64,000 nucleotides of DNA from Streptomyces rishiriensis (GCF_030815485.1 NZ_JAUSWV010000002.1:6820001-6884000), one strand, 5' to 3'; counted from the first letter of the stretch, positions 1 through 8,782 are shown. Numbers and translations are program-made. Notes: generated by a model from the letters alone, not told the origin.

Positions 1-582
1 CACCGGGGCGAGCAGGAACAGGCTCTCGACGTCCTCGGGATGCCGGAGCGTGTAGGGGCCCATGACGAGCGCGGCCGCGGACCAGCCGACGAAACGAATC
101 GGCTTGTCCAGGCCGGGTAGGGCCCTGATGTACTTGACCACCGCTTCGAGCTCGGCCGCTTCACTCTCCGTATTGCCCAGCTCGTGCGGGTACGGGGGGA
201 GGACCGAGCAGGGTTCCGGGAGCGGATGGGGGACGAGGACCGCTTGCTGCTGCGCGGGATTGGCGTTGCACGCCTCGTCCATCACCTTCGGGCGTGGAGA
301 CCGGCCCGACCCCTGGAGATCCATGACGAAGACGTCGTAACCGTCCTGCGCGAGTTCCTGGGCCCAGCTGTACCGCGTGGCGTGTCCGTCGGGCACCGGT
401 GCCAGGTCGAAGCCGGCCAGTGCCGGGACGCTTCTGCCGTGCAGCATGAGGACCGGCTTGTGCGGGTTGCTGCCGTGGGTGCCGTCGTACTCCCTGACGG
501 GGAGCTGCACCGGGTCGTTGAAGTTCGCGGGGATCTTCGAGACGTGCGCTACCAGATGTTCCTTGAGGACGAGTGAGGGCAT
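1..582 (-). CDS. Alpha/beta hydrolase, C-terminus beyond window
   Basis: About 194 residues are visible and the frame is still open at base 1, so the gene runs off the left edge. An HGR oxyanion-type segment near residue 45, a D-L-Q-G-S-G strand-turn and a nucleophile elbow G-W-S-A-A near residue 167 mark it as an alpha/beta-hydrolase fold serine hydrolase; the acid and histidine of the triad should lie in the missing part. There is no signal peptide. Two ATGs six bases apart could start it; the downstream one is chosen because GGGAG lies 6 nt before it but only 1 nt before the other. The substrate cannot be told. It follows pssA on the same strand but a strong terminator separates them. Confidence 0.8.
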   Translation of the reverse strand, partial: MPSLVLKEHLVAHVSKIPANFNDPVQLPVREYDGTHGSNPHKPVLMLHGRSVPALAGFDLAPVPDGHATRYSWAQELAQDGYDVFVMDLQGSGRSPRPKVMDEACNANPAQQQAVLVPHPLPEPCSVLPPYPHELGNTESEAAELEAVVKYIRALPGLDKPIRFVGWSAAALVMGPYTLRHPEDVESLFLLAPV

Positions 583-730
583 GGCCATCTCCCGAAAGGT
601 GAAAAAGGGGTGATTCTCGTACAATCCCCCCTGCTTCCACCGTCCTCCTCTTCCTCACCCTCTGCAACCGCGCGCTGATATCCGGTAGTTGACGGTGCAA
701 GGGCACACGGCGGACGTCCTTGAACGCCGA

Positions 731-771
731 ACGGGTGCGGCCCGGACCTTCGAGGTCCGGGCCGCACCCGT
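731..771. terminator. Strong hairpin terminator after pssA
   Basis: A perfect 19-bp stem (731-749 with 753-771) closes on a 3-nt loop. It begins 19 nt beyond the pssA stop and precedes the hydrolase gene, so it should end the psd-pssA transcript. It is symmetrical and could work in both directions; there is no T tract, as is common for Streptomyces terminators. Confidence 0.8.
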
Positions 772-789
772 CAAGCGGTGGAGCGAAGA

Positions 790-1644
790 TCAGGGCAGCT
801 GTGCCGCCCGTGCCTCACGCCGGTTGTCGCGGAAGTTGTTCACCCGGCGAGCCGTGGCGAACAGCGGGATGACCGCGCCCATGACCAGCTGAAGCGCGCA
901 ACCGGTCTGCAGCAGGAGCTGACCGCTCGGCGCGTCGAACGCCCAGGCCGCCAGCAGGCCCATCGACAGCACGATCCAGGTGAGCATCGCGCCGGCGAGG
1001 CGGCCCCGCGGCTTCGGGTACTCGACCCGGCTCACCATCAGCCAGGCGGTGCCGATGATCGCCATGAGCGTGGCGACGAACGGCAGCTCGAGGAGCACGA
1101 TCGAGACGACCGTCAGCGCCCCGAACGGCGACGGCATGCCCTGGAAGGTGCCGTCCTTGACGGTGACGCACGAGAATCTCGCGAGCCTCAGCACCACCGC
1201 CAGCAGCACCACGATCGCGCCGACCGCCGCCACCCGCTGGTGGGCGTCGTCGGCGACCATGCCGTAGACCAGGACGAAGTACGCCGGGGCCAGACCGAAG
1301 CTGATCAGGTCCGAGAGGTTGTCCAGTTCCGCGCCCATGGGGGAGGAGCGCAGCTTGCGTGCGACCAGGCCGTCGAACAGGTCGAAGACCGCCGCGCAGA
1401 GCATCAGGATGACCGCCGTGGCCGCGCTGTGGCGGGCCATGCCGGATTCCTGGCTGCCGGTGAGGTGCGGGATCAGGATGCCCGTGGTGGTGAAGTACAC
1501 CGCCATGAATCCGCACGTCGCGTTACCGAGGGTGAGGGTGTCCGCTATCGACAGCCGGAGAGAGAGGGGCATCTCCTCCTCGTCGTCCACCTCGTCGGCC
1601 TCGGGCACCCAGCCCGCCTGGGTCTCCGGGTCAATCACGGTCAA
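790..1644 (-). CDS. pssA: CDP-diacylglycerol--serine O-phosphatidyltransferase
   Basis: Transfers phosphatidyl from CDP-diacylglycerol to serine, giving phosphatidylserine in the membrane; the adjacent psd product decarboxylates this to phosphatidylethanolamine. The 284-residue protein has an acidic N-terminus and several hydrophobic helices. It carries the CDP-alcohol phosphotransferase signature as D-G-L-V-A-R, seven residues, then G-A-E-L-D-N-L-S-D. The family consensus has eight residues between R and G, so this copy is one shorter there. The TTG start at 1644 is preceded by AGGGGTGA at 7 nt spacing; a GTG at 1638 is the alternative. Its 5' end overlaps the psd stop, so translation is probably coupled. 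Confidence 0.92.
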   Translation of the reverse strand: MTVIDPETQAGWVPEADEVDDEEEMPLSLRLSIADTLTLGNATCGFMAVYFTTTGILIPHLTGSQESGMARHSAATAVILMLCAAVFDLFDGLVARKLRSSPMGAELDNLSDLISFGLAPAYFVLVYGMVADDAHQRVAAVGAIVVLLAVVLRLARFSCVTVKDGTFQGMPSPFGALTVVSIVLLELPFVATLMAIIGTAWLMVSRVEYPKPRGRLAGAMLTWIVLSMGLLAAWAFDAPSGQLLLQTGCALQLVMGAVIPLFATARRVNNFRDNRREARAAQLP

Positions 1645-2287
1645 TGCGAGTCACCCCTGCCACCGTCTTCTGCCCCACCTCGACCGCGACGTCCACGCCC
1701 TCGGGGAGGTAGACGTCGACGCGCGAGCCGAAGCGGATCAGGCCGATCCGCTCACCCTGCTCGACCTTCGTGCCCTCGGGGATGTAGGGGACGATGCGGC
1801 GGGCGACGGCCCCTGCGATCTGGATCATCTCGATGTCACCGAGTTCGGTGTCGAAGTGCCAGACGACGCGCTCGTTGTTCTCGCTCTCCTTGTTGAACGC
1901 CGGTACGAACCCGCCCGGGATGTGCTCGACCGACGTCACGGTGCCGGCCAGCGGCGCGCGGTTGACGTGGACGTTGAGCGGGCTCATGAAGATCGCGACC
2001 CGGGTGCGCCCGTCCTTCCACGGCATGATGCTCTGCACCACACCGTCGGCGGGGGAGATGACCCGGCCCGGGGCGATCTCGCGCTCGGGGTCGCGGAAGA
2101 ACCACAGCATGCCCGCCGCGAGAGCGGTGGCGGGCACGGCGACGGCCTTGGCGGCACCCGAGCGGCGGGCGCGCAGCAGGCTGACGGCTGCGGTGGCGAC
2201 GGTCGGCAGAAGCCACGGCGATGCTCCGCGCGCGAGGCGTGCGCCTACCAGGCTGTCGCGGTGTGCAGAGGTTTGGCTGTGGGGCAT
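1631..2287 (-). CDS. psd: Phosphatidylserine decarboxylase proenzyme
   Basis: A pyruvoyl-dependent membrane-associated enzyme that turns phosphatidylserine into phosphatidylethanolamine. At 218 residues it belongs to the short psd class. Near residue 193 it has R-F-G-S-R-V-D-V-Y: the G-S pair is the self-cleavage site, where the serine becomes the N-terminal pyruvoyl group of the alpha chain. S-P-A-D-G and S-P-L-N-V-H-V-N-R, both typical of the family, are also present. One hydrophobic stretch near residues 25-60 can anchor it. The ATG at 2287 is chosen because an AAGG lies 6-7 nt upstream and the longer reading adds only unconserved sequence. It overlaps pssA by 14 nt. Confidence 0.92.
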   Translation of the reverse strand: MPHSQTSAHRDSLVGARLARGASPWLLPTVATAAVSLLRARRSGAAKAVAVPATALAAGMLWFFRDPEREIAPGRVISPADGVVQSIMPWKDGRTRVAIFMSPLNVHVNRAPLAGTVTSVEHIPGGFVPAFNKESENNERVVWHFDTELGDIEMIQIAGAVARRIVPYIPEGTKVEQGERIGLIRFGSRVDVYLPEGVDVAVEVGQKTVAGVTRIDRD

Positions 2288-2412
2288 GGATGACCTTCGT
2301 AGCGGATGATGCCGCGCTTCGACGGGGGGACGGCGGCTTTCCGCGATCGTAGCGGTTCGGGGCCACAACTGGGTAAGCAAGGAAGCCGAGTCGACGGCAG
2401 GGGGAAGTTGAC

Positions 2413-2445
2413 GGGGTGTGATCTTCTTCTCGAAGAAAACACCCC
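2413..2445. terminator. Terminator of the ethylmalonyl-CoA operon
   Basis: An interrupted stem-loop: GGGGTGT (2413-2419) pairs with ACACCCC (2439-2445), and inside it a TTCTT/AAGAA stem closes on a short loop. It lies 13 nt past the acyl-CoA dehydrogenase stop and before psd, so it should separate the two transcripts. Confidence 0.7.
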
Positions 2446-2457
2446 CAACCCGGACAA

Positions 2458-3663
2458 TCAGCCTTGGAACCGGTACTCCTCGAGCAACCTGCGCCCGATG
2501 ATCATTTTCTGGATTTCTGCGGTGCCTTCACCGATCAGCAGCATCGGGGCCTCGCGGTAGAGGCGCTCGATCTCGTACTCCTTGGAGAAGCCGTAGCCTC
2601 CGTGGATGCGGAAGGCGTCCTCCACGACCTCCTTGCAGTACTCGGAGGCGAGATACTTCGCCATCCCTGCCTCAAGGTCGTTTCGTTCCCCGGAGTCCTT
2701 TTTGCGTGCGGCGTTCACCATCATGGCATGAGCGGCCTCGACCTTGGTAGCCATCTCGGCGAGCTTGAACTGGATCGCCTGGTGCTGGGCGATCTGCTTG
2801 CCGAAGGTGTGCCGCTGCTGGGCGTACGAGACGCCCAGCTCGAAGGCGCGCTGGGCGACGCCGCAGCCACGCGCCGCGACATTCACGCGGCCCACCTCGA
2901 CGCCGTCCATCATTTGGTAAAAACCTCGGCCGGTGACCCCGCCGAGCACGCGATCGGCGGGAAGGCGCAGGCCATCCATGATCATCTCGGTGGTGTCGAC
3001 ACCCTTGTAACCCATCTTGTCGATCTTGCCCGGGATGGTCAGGCCGGGGCGGACCTCACCGAAGCCGGGCTCCTTCTCGATCAGGAAGGTCGTCATCGAC
3101 TTGTGGGGGGCGGTCCCCTCGGGGTGTCCTTCGTCACTTCGGACCAGAACGGCCACCAGCGAGGAGGTGCCGCCGTTCGTCAGCCACATCTTCTGACCGT
3201 TGAGGACGTACTCGTCGCCGTCCTTCACCGCCTTCGACGTGATCGCGGAGACGTCCGAGCCGAGCGCCGGCTCCGACATGGAGAAGGCGCCGCGGATGTC
3301 GCCGGCCGCCATCCTCGGCAGATAGTGGTCCTTCTGCTCCTGCGTGCCGTGCTGCTTGAGCATGTACGCCACGATGAAGTGCGTGTTGATGATGCCGGAG
3401 ACCGACATCCAGCCGCGGGCGATCTCCTCGACGCACAGGGCGTACGTCAGGAGCGACTCGCCCAGACCGCCGTACTCCTCGGGGATCATCAGACCGAACA
3501 GGCCCAGCTCCTTGAGGCCGTCGACGATCTGCTGCGGGTACTCGTCGCGGTGCTCCAGCCCGGTCGCGACCGGGATGATCTCCTTGTCCACGAAGTCGCG
3601 GACGGTGGAGAGGATCTCCTGCTGGATGTCGGTCAGACCGGCGGTCTGGGCAAGTCGCGCCAT
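2458..3663 (-). CDS. mcd: Acyl-CoA dehydrogenase, likely (2S)-methylsuccinyl-CoA dehydrogenase
   Basis: An FAD-dependent acyl-CoA dehydrogenase of 401 residues. Family marks include F-S-M-S-E-P-A-L-G-S-D at the mid-domain substrate/FAD region, W-L-T-N-G-G, R-H-T-F-G-K, R-I-H-G-G-Y-G-F-S and a C-terminal E-G-T-A-E-I-Q containing the conserved glutamate region. The family oxidises acyl-CoA thioesters and passes electrons to ETF. As the last gene of a run encoding every other ethylmalonyl-CoA pathway step, it should oxidise (2S)-methylsuccinyl-CoA to mesaconyl-CoA; this assignment rests on context. It starts 2 nt after the mesaconyl-CoA hydratase stop. The ATG at 3663 fits the family N-terminus; an upstream in-frame extension does not. 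Confidence 0.88.
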   Translation of the reverse strand: MARLAQTAGLTDIQQEILSTVRDFVDKEIIPVATGLEHRDEYPQQIVDGLKELGLFGLMIPEEYGGLGESLLTYALCVEEIARGWMSVSGIINTHFIVAYMLKQHGTQEQKDHYLPRMAAGDIRGAFSMSEPALGSDVSAITSKAVKDGDEYVLNGQKMWLTNGGTSSLVAVLVRSDEGHPEGTAPHKSMTTFLIEKEPGFGEVRPGLTIPGKIDKMGYKGVDTTEMIMDGLRLPADRVLGGVTGRGFYQMMDGVEVGRVNVAARGCGVAQRAFELGVSYAQQRHTFGKQIAQHQAIQFKLAEMATKVEAAHAMMVNAARKKDSGERNDLEAGMAKYLASEYCKEVVEDAFRIHGGYGFSKEYEIERLYREAPMLLIGEGTAEIQKMIIGRRLLEEYRFQG

Positions 3664-3665
3664 GG

Positions 3666-4178
3666 CTACTTCTCCTGCTCCTTGAGCTCGGGGCGGCCCG
3701 GCTGCTCGCCGCCGCGCTCCTTGATGTACGTCTCGGTCGGCACCATCACCTTGCGGCGGAACACGCAGACCAGGGTGCCGTCCTGCTTGTAGCCCTTGGT
3801 CTCGACGTAGACGATCCCGCGGTCGTTCTTCGACTTCGACGGCCACTTGTCGAGCACGGTCGTCTGCCCGTAGACGGTGTCACCGTGGAAGGTCGGCGCC
3901 ACGTGCTTGAGCGACTCGATCTCCAGGTTGGCGATGGCCTTGCCGGAGACGTCCGGCACGGACATGCCGAGCAGCAGGGAGTAGATGTAGTTGCCCACGA
4001 CGACGTTCTTGCCGAAGTCGGTCGTCCGTTCGGCGTAGTTGCTGTCCAGGTGGAGCGGGTGGTGGTTCATGGTGAGGAGACAGAACAGGTGGTCGTCGTA
4101 CTCCGTGACCGTCTTGCCCGGCCAGTGCTTGTACGTCGCCCCGACCTCGAACTCCTCGTAGGTGCGTCCGAACTGCAT
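3666..4178 (-). CDS. mch: MaoC-like mesaconyl-CoA hydratase
   Basis: A 170-residue hot-dog fold hydratase of the MaoC type. It should interconvert mesaconyl-CoA and beta-methylmalyl-CoA. The hydratase segment is seen as M-N-H-H-P-L-H-L-D near residues 37-45, with G-N-Y-I-Y-S-L following; D and H of such segments form the catalytic pair in R-specific hydratases. The gene lies 2 nt after the lyase gene, which should use its product, and 2 nt before the dehydrogenase, which should supply its substrate. The charged tail (P-E-L-K-E-Q-E-K) looks unstructured. The family call is firm; the substrate follows from the operon. Confidence 0.88.
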   Translation of the reverse strand: MQFGRTYEEFEVGATYKHWPGKTVTEYDDHLFCLLTMNHHPLHLDSNYAERTTDFGKNVVVGNYIYSLLLGMSVPDVSGKAIANLEIESLKHVAPTFHGDTVYGQTTVLDKWPSKSKNDRGIVYVETKGYKQDGTLVCVFRRKVMVPTETYIKERGGEQPGRPELKEQEK

Positions 4179-4180
4179 CG

Positions 4181-5140
4181 TCAGGCCTCCGGGATCTCGA
4201 ACTTGCCGGTGCGCTGCATACCGGCGGCGCGTCCCTTGCCGGAGATGACCAGCGCCATCTTGCGGCTGGCCTCATCGATCATCTCGTCGCCGAGCATCGC
4301 CGAGCCCTTCTTGCCGCCCGCCTCGGACGTGTAGTAGTCGTACGCGTCCAGGATCAGCTCGGCGTGGTCGTAGTCCTCCTGCGACGGCGAGAAGATCTCG
4401 TTGGACGCCTCGACCTGGCCCGGGTGCAGCACCCACTTGCCGTCGAAGCCGAGGGCGGCCGCGCGTCCGGCGACCTCGCGGTAGCCGTCGACGTTGCGGA
4501 TCTGGAGGTACGGGCCGTCGATCGCCTGGAGGTCGTTGGCGCGGGCGGCCATGAGGATCTTCATCAGGATGTAGTGGTAGGCGTCCGCCGGGTAGCCGGG
4601 CGGCTGCTCGCCGACGACCAGCGACTTCATGTTGATCGACGCCATGAAGTCGGCCGGGCCGAAGATGATCGTCTCGATGCGCGGGGAGGCCTGCGCGATC
4701 TCGTTGACGTTGTTCAGGCCCTGTGCGTTCTCGATCTGCGCCTCGATGCCGATGCGGCCGACCTCGAAGCCCATCGTCTTCTCGATCTGCGTCAGGAGCA
4801 GGTCCAGCGCGACGATCTGCTGGGCGTTCTGCACCTTCGGCAGCATGATGCAGTCGAGGTTGGGGCCGGCGCCCTCGACCACCGTCACGACGTCGCGGTA
4901 CGTCCACTCGGTCGTCCAGTCGTTGACCCGGACGACTCTCGTCTTGCCCGTCCAGTCGCCCTCGTTGAGGAACTTGACGATGGTGTGCCGCGCCTCCGGC
5001 TTGGCGAGCGGGGCGCACGCGTCCTCCAGGTCGAGGAAGACCTGGTCCGCCGGGAGGCCCTGCGCCTTCTCCAGGAAGCGGGGGTTGCTGCCCGGGACCG
5101 CGAGACACGAGCGGCGGGGACGCAGACGGTTGACGGTCAT
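4181..5140 (-). CDS. mcl1: HpcH/HpaI (CitE-like) beta-methylmalyl-CoA lyase
   Basis: A TIM-barrel aldolase-type lyase of 319 residues. It should cleave beta-methylmalyl-CoA to glyoxylate and propionyl-CoA, and members of the family can also act on malyl-CoA. Conserved CitE-family segments are visible: L-D-L-E-D-A near residues 36-41 (metal-binding acidic region), M-L-P-K-V, G-I-E-A-Q-I-E-N and F-G-P-A-D-F, with K-W-V-L-H-P-G-Q near the C-terminus. The ATG overlaps the stop of the mutase gene in ATGA, which implies translational coupling. Other CitE-like proteins are citrate-lyase beta chains or malyl-CoA thioesterases; neighbours make the pathway lyase most likely. Confidence 0.87.
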   Translation of the reverse strand: MTVNRLRPRRSCLAVPGSNPRFLEKAQGLPADQVFLDLEDACAPLAKPEARHTIVKFLNEGDWTGKTRVVRVNDWTTEWTYRDVVTVVEGAGPNLDCIMLPKVQNAQQIVALDLLLTQIEKTMGFEVGRIGIEAQIENAQGLNNVNEIAQASPRIETIIFGPADFMASINMKSLVVGEQPPGYPADAYHYILMKILMAARANDLQAIDGPYLQIRNVDGYREVAGRAAALGFDGKWVLHPGQVEASNEIFSPSQEDYDHAELILDAYDYYTSEAGGKKGSAMLGDEMIDEASRKMALVISGKGRAAGMQRTGKFEIPEA

Positions 5141-7164
5141 GCGGGGACCTCCAGGGGGTCGAGCTTGTTCGCTTTCCGGATCTCGTCGACGATGCGGCCG
5201 ATGATTCCGGTGATGTCGAAGTCCTTCGGGGTGAAGACCGCGGCCACGCCGGCAGCCCTGAGCCGTTCGGCGTCTCCATTCGGGATGATGCCACCGGCGA
5301 TCACCGGGATGTCTGTGGCACCGGCCACACGCAGCCGTTCGAGGACGTCGGGCACCAGTTGGGCGTGCGAGCCGGAGAGGATGGACAGGCCCACGGCGTG
5401 CACGTCCTCCTCCAGCGCGGCGTCCACGATCTGCTCGGGCGTCAGCCGGATGCCCTGGTACACCACCTCGAAGCCGGCGTCCCGCGCGCGTACGGCTATC
5501 TGCTCGGCGCCGTTGGAGTGCCCGTCCAGGCCCGGCTTGCCGACCAGGAAGCGCAGCTTTCCGACGCCCATGTCCTTCGCGGTCACGTCGACCCTGCGGC
5601 GGACGTCGGCCATGGCCGAGCCCTCCTCCGCCGGGACCGCCACCGGCGCCGACGACACGCCGGTCGGGGCGCGGAACTCGCCGAACACCTCGCGCAGCGC
5701 CCCGGCCCACTCGCCGGTCGTGACCCCGGCGCGGGCGCACTCCAGGGTGGCTTCCATGAGGTTGGCGGTGCCCTTCGCGGCCTCCTTCAGCTTCTCCAGC
5801 GCCTTGCACGGGCGCGGATGGTTGAAGGGCGGCTGGTAGCGCGTGTCGCGCCAGTTCTGGAGGGAGGCGATGACCCGGGCTTCGACCGCCGGATCGACGG
5901 TCTGGATGGCCGTGTCGAGATCCGCGGTGAGCGGGTTGGGCTCGGTCGTCTCGAAGATGTTGACGCCGATGATCTTCTCCTGCCCGGACTCGATCCGGCC
6001 CCGGCGCTCGGCGTGCGAGGAGACGAGCTGCGACTTCAGGTAGCCGGACTCGACGGCGGCCATCGCGCCGCCCATCTCCTGGATCCGCTCGATCTCCGTG
6101 AGCGACGCCTCGACCAGTTCGGCGACCTTCGCCTCGATGACGTGCGAGCCCTCGAAGATGTCCTCGTACTCGAGCAGGTCGCTCTCGTGGGCGAGCACCT
6201 GCTGGATACGCAGCGACCACTGCTGGTCCCAGGGGCGGGGCAGGCCGAGTGCCTCGTTCCAGGCGGGCAGCTGCACGGCACGCGCGCGTGCGTCCTTCGA
6301 CAGCGTCACGGCGAGCATCTCGAGGACGATCCGCTGGACGTTGTTCTCCGGCTGCGCCTCCGTCAGGCCCAGGGAGTTGACCTGGACGCCGTAGCGGAAG
6401 CGGCGCTGCTTGGCGTTCTCGATGCCGTAGCGCTCGCGGGTGATCCGGTCCCAGATGCGGCCGAAGGCGCGCATCTTGCACATCTCCTCGACGAAGCGGA
6501 CGCCCGCGTTGACGAAGAAGGAGATACGGGCGACGACATCGCCGAACTTCTCGGCCGGCACCTGCCCGGAGTCCCGGACCGCGTCCAGCACGGCGATCGC
6601 CGTGGACATCGCGTACGCGATCTCCTGGACCGGCGTGGCCCCGGCCTCCTGCAGGTGGTAACTGCAGATGTTGATCGGGTTCCACTTCGGCATGTGGGAG
6701 ACCGTGTACGCGATCATGTCCGTCGTGAGTCGCAGGCTCGGCCCCGGCGGGAACACGTGCGTGCCCCGGGACAGGTACTCCTTGACGATGTCGTTCTGGG
6801 TCGTGCCCTGGAGCAGGGTGACGTCCGCGCCCTGCTCCTCGGCGACGACCTGATAGAGCGCCAGCAGCCACATGGCGGTGGCGTTGATCGTCATCGAGGT
6901 GTTCATCTGCTCCAGGGGGATGTCCTGGAACAGCCTGCGCATGTCACCGAGATGGGCCACCGGTACGCCGACCCGGCCGACCTCGCCGCGGGCGAGGACG
7001 TGGTCGGAGTCGTAGCCGGTCTGGGTGGGCAGGTCGAACGCGACCGACAGACCCGTCTGGCCCTTGGCGAGGTTGCGCCGGTACAGCTCGTTGGACGCCT
7101 CGGCCGTGGAGTGACCGGCATACGTGCGCATGAGCCACGGCCGGTCCTTCTGACGCTCAGTCAT
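5137..7164 (-). CDS. ecm: Adenosylcobalamin-dependent ethylmalonyl-CoA mutase
   Basis: A 675-residue single-chain acyl-CoA mutase that should convert (2R)-ethylmalonyl-CoA to (2S)-methylsuccinyl-CoA using coenzyme B12 (older name meaA). The N-terminal two thirds is the substrate TIM barrel, starting with T-Y-A-G-H-S-T-A-E near residue 14 and containing G-L-S-V-A-F-D-L-P-T-Q-T-G-Y-D. The C-terminal 130 residues form the B12-binding Rossmann domain with the base-off motif G-L-D-G-H-S-N-G (D-x-H-x-x-G) near residue 546, followed by S-I-L-S-G-S-H and a G-G-I-I-P strand. It begins 17 nt after ccr and overlaps mcl1 by 4 nt. Methylmalonyl-CoA mutase is usually a separate, differently arranged protein. 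Confidence 0.93.
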   Translation of the reverse strand: MTERQKDRPWLMRTYAGHSTAEASNELYRRNLAKGQTGLSVAFDLPTQTGYDSDHVLARGEVGRVGVPVAHLGDMRRLFQDIPLEQMNTSMTINATAMWLLALYQVVAEEQGADVTLLQGTTQNDIVKEYLSRGTHVFPPGPSLRLTTDMIAYTVSHMPKWNPINICSYHLQEAGATPVQEIAYAMSTAIAVLDAVRDSGQVPAEKFGDVVARISFFVNAGVRFVEEMCKMRAFGRIWDRITRERYGIENAKQRRFRYGVQVNSLGLTEAQPENNVQRIVLEMLAVTLSKDARARAVQLPAWNEALGLPRPWDQQWSLRIQQVLAHESDLLEYEDIFEGSHVIEAKVAELVEASLTEIERIQEMGGAMAAVESGYLKSQLVSSHAERRGRIESGQEKIIGVNIFETTEPNPLTADLDTAIQTVDPAVEARVIASLQNWRDTRYQPPFNHPRPCKALEKLKEAAKGTANLMEATLECARAGVTTGEWAGALREVFGEFRAPTGVSSAPVAVPAEEGSAMADVRRRVDVTAKDMGVGKLRFLVGKPGLDGHSNGAEQIAVRARDAGFEVVYQGIRLTPEQIVDAALEEDVHAVGLSILSGSHAQLVPDVLERLRVAGATDIPVIAGGIIPNGDAERLRAAGVAAVFTPKDFDITGIIGRIVDEIRKANKLDPLEVPA

Positions 7165-7181
7165 CTATGACCCCGGGTGTC

Positions 7182-8525
7182 TCAGATGTTGCGGAAGCGG
7201 TTGATGGCGTCGATGTGCTGGGCGCGCTTCTCCTCGTCGCGCACACCCAGACCCTCCTCGGGGGCCAGCGCGAGGACGCCGACCTTGCCCTGGTGGAGGT
7301 TGCGGTGCACGTCGTAGGCGGCCTGGCCGGTCTCCTCCAGGGAGTAGACCTTCGACAGCGTCGGATGGATCTTGCCCTTCGCGATCAGCCGGTTGGCCTC
7401 CCAGGCCTCGCGGTAGTTGGCGAAGTGCGAGCCGATGATCCGCTTCAGTGACATCCACAGGTAGCGGTTGTCGTACTCGTGCATGTAGCCGGAGGTCGAG
7501 GCGCAGGTGGTGATGGTGCCGCCCTTGCGGGTGACGTAGACCGAGGCGCCGAAGGTCTCGCGGCCCGGGTGCTCGAAGACGATGTCGATGTCCTCGCCGC
7601 CGGTGAACTCGCGGATGCGCTTGCCGAAGCGCTTCCACTCCTTCGGGTCCTGGGTCTGCTCGTCCTTCCAGAACCTGTAGCCGTCGGCGTTGCGGTCGAT
7701 GACCGCCTCGGCGCCCATGGCCCGGCAGATGTCGGCCTTCTCGGGGGAGGAGACGACACAGATCGGGTTGGCGCCGCCCGCCAGCGCGAACTGGGTGGCG
7801 TAGCTGCCGAGCCCGCCGCTGGCGCCCCAGATCAGGACGTTGTCGCCCTGCTTCATGCCGGCGCCGTTGCGGGAGACCAGTTGCCGGTAGGCGGTGGAGT
7901 TGACGAGGCCGGGGGCCGCCGCCTCCTCCCACGACAGGTGGCCCGGCTTGGGCATCAGCTGGTTGGACTTGACCAGGGCGATCTCCGCGAGGCCGCCGAA
8001 GTTCGTCTCGAAGCCCCAGATGCGCTGCTCGGGGTCGAGCATCGTGTCGTTGTGGCCGTCCGACGATTCCAGCTCGACGGACAGACAGTGCGCGACGACC
8101 TCGTCGCCCGGCTTCCAGGCGTTGACGCCGGGGCCGGTGCGCAGGACCACGCCCGCCAGGTCGGAGCCGATGACGTGGTAGGGCAGGTCGTGCCGCTTGG
8201 TGAGCTCGCTGAGCCTGCCGTAACGCTCCAGGAAACCGAACGTCGACAGCGGCTCGAAGATCGACGTCCACACGGAGTTGTAGTTGACCGAGGAGGCCAT
8301 GACGGCCACCAGGGCCTCGCCCGGGCCCAGCTCGGGCACGGGCACCTCGTCGAGGTGGAGGGACTTGCGGGGGTCCTTGTCGCGGGTCTCGAGCCCGGCG
8401 AACAGCTCCGTCTCGTCCTTGTGCACGGTGATCGCGCGGTACGACTCGGGGAGCGGCAGAGCGGCGAAGTCGCCCGGTGTCGAGTCCGGCGACTGGATCG
8501 CGTCCAGGATCTTCTGCATGGTCAC
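7182..8525 (-). CDS. ccr: Crotonyl-CoA carboxylase/reductase
   Basis: The NADPH-dependent reductive carboxylase that makes (2S)-ethylmalonyl-CoA from crotonyl-CoA and CO2. It commits carbon to the ethylmalonyl-CoA pathway and also supplies polyketide extender units. The 447-residue medium-chain dehydrogenase fold shows W-G-A-S-G-G-L-G-S for NADPH at 233-241. Four residues matching the CO2-holding set described for the Kitasatospora enzyme are present: N81, the F172-E173 pair, and H367 in I-G-S-H-F. A GTG at 8525 is chosen because GGAGG stands 7 nt upstream; an ATG two codons later lies 13 nt from it. A promoter and about 220 nt of leader precede it. Confidence 0.95.
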   Translation of the reverse strand: MTMQKILDAIQSPDSTPGDFAALPLPESYRAITVHKDETELFAGLETRDKDPRKSLHLDEVPVPELGPGEALVAVMASSVNYNSVWTSIFEPLSTFGFLERYGRLSELTKRHDLPYHVIGSDLAGVVLRTGPGVNAWKPGDEVVAHCLSVELESSDGHNDTMLDPEQRIWGFETNFGGLAEIALVKSNQLMPKPGHLSWEEAAAPGLVNSTAYRQLVSRNGAGMKQGDNVLIWGASGGLGSYATQFALAGGANPICVVSSPEKADICRAMGAEAVIDRNADGYRFWKDEQTQDPKEWKRFGKRIREFTGGEDIDIVFEHPGRETFGASVYVTRKGGTITTCASTSGYMHEYDNRYLWMSLKRIIGSHFANYREAWEANRLIAKGKIHPTLSKVYSLEETGQAAYDVHRNLHQGKVGVLALAPEEGLGVRDEEKRAQHIDAINRFRNI

Positions 8526-8544
8526 GGTGTTGCCTCCGGCGGTG

Positions 8545-8566
8545 AGCGCCCTGAGGGCGGGGCGCT
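8545..8566 (-). promoter_or_regulatory. Hairpin in the ccr leader just before the ribosome binding site
   Basis: AGCGCCC (8545-8551) pairs with GGGCGCT (8560-8566), a 7-bp stem with an 8-nt loop. It ends 8 nt before the GGAGG that serves ccr. The leader also holds two copies of AACCCTCAGC on the minus strand. It may only pace translation initiation; a regulatory role is a guess. Confidence 0.35.
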
Positions 8567-8753
8567 GAGGGTTCGTCGGTGCTGCTGAGGGTTGAGGAGA
8601 TACGTGCCGTCGGTTCGGCGGATGTGCTGTCCGGCAGCGCTTTGTGGCGCGGGAGGTTGCCTGTGACGCAGGCGTCCGGGCGCGCAAGCCAGTGGTTTGC
8701 GGGGACAGCCGACGTACGAAAGGTCTCTGCACGCCGGCCGCCCGGACACCTTC

Positions 8754-8782
8754 AACGTATGACACCGCGTGTCACCTCGCAA
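8754..8782 (-). promoter_or_regulatory. ccr operon promoter with palindromes in and next to it
   Basis: On the minus strand TTGCGA (8782-8777), a 17-bp spacer and TACGTT (8759-8754) form a housekeeping-type -35/-10 pair. The spacer contains TGACAC-N3-GTGTCA (8760-8774). GGCACT-N1-AGTGCC (8783-8795) touches the -35 box from upstream. The predicted start near 8747 gives a leader of about 220 nt. A repressor bound to the spacer palindrome would block polymerase; the TetR protein encoded just upstream is the obvious candidate. Confidence 0.55.

Noticed and set aside
4181..6871. An in-frame extension of the lyase gene through the mutase
   Set aside because: The extension is arginine/glycine-rich nonsense in the wrong frame of ecm; the ATG at 5140 overlapping the ecm stop is the natural start.
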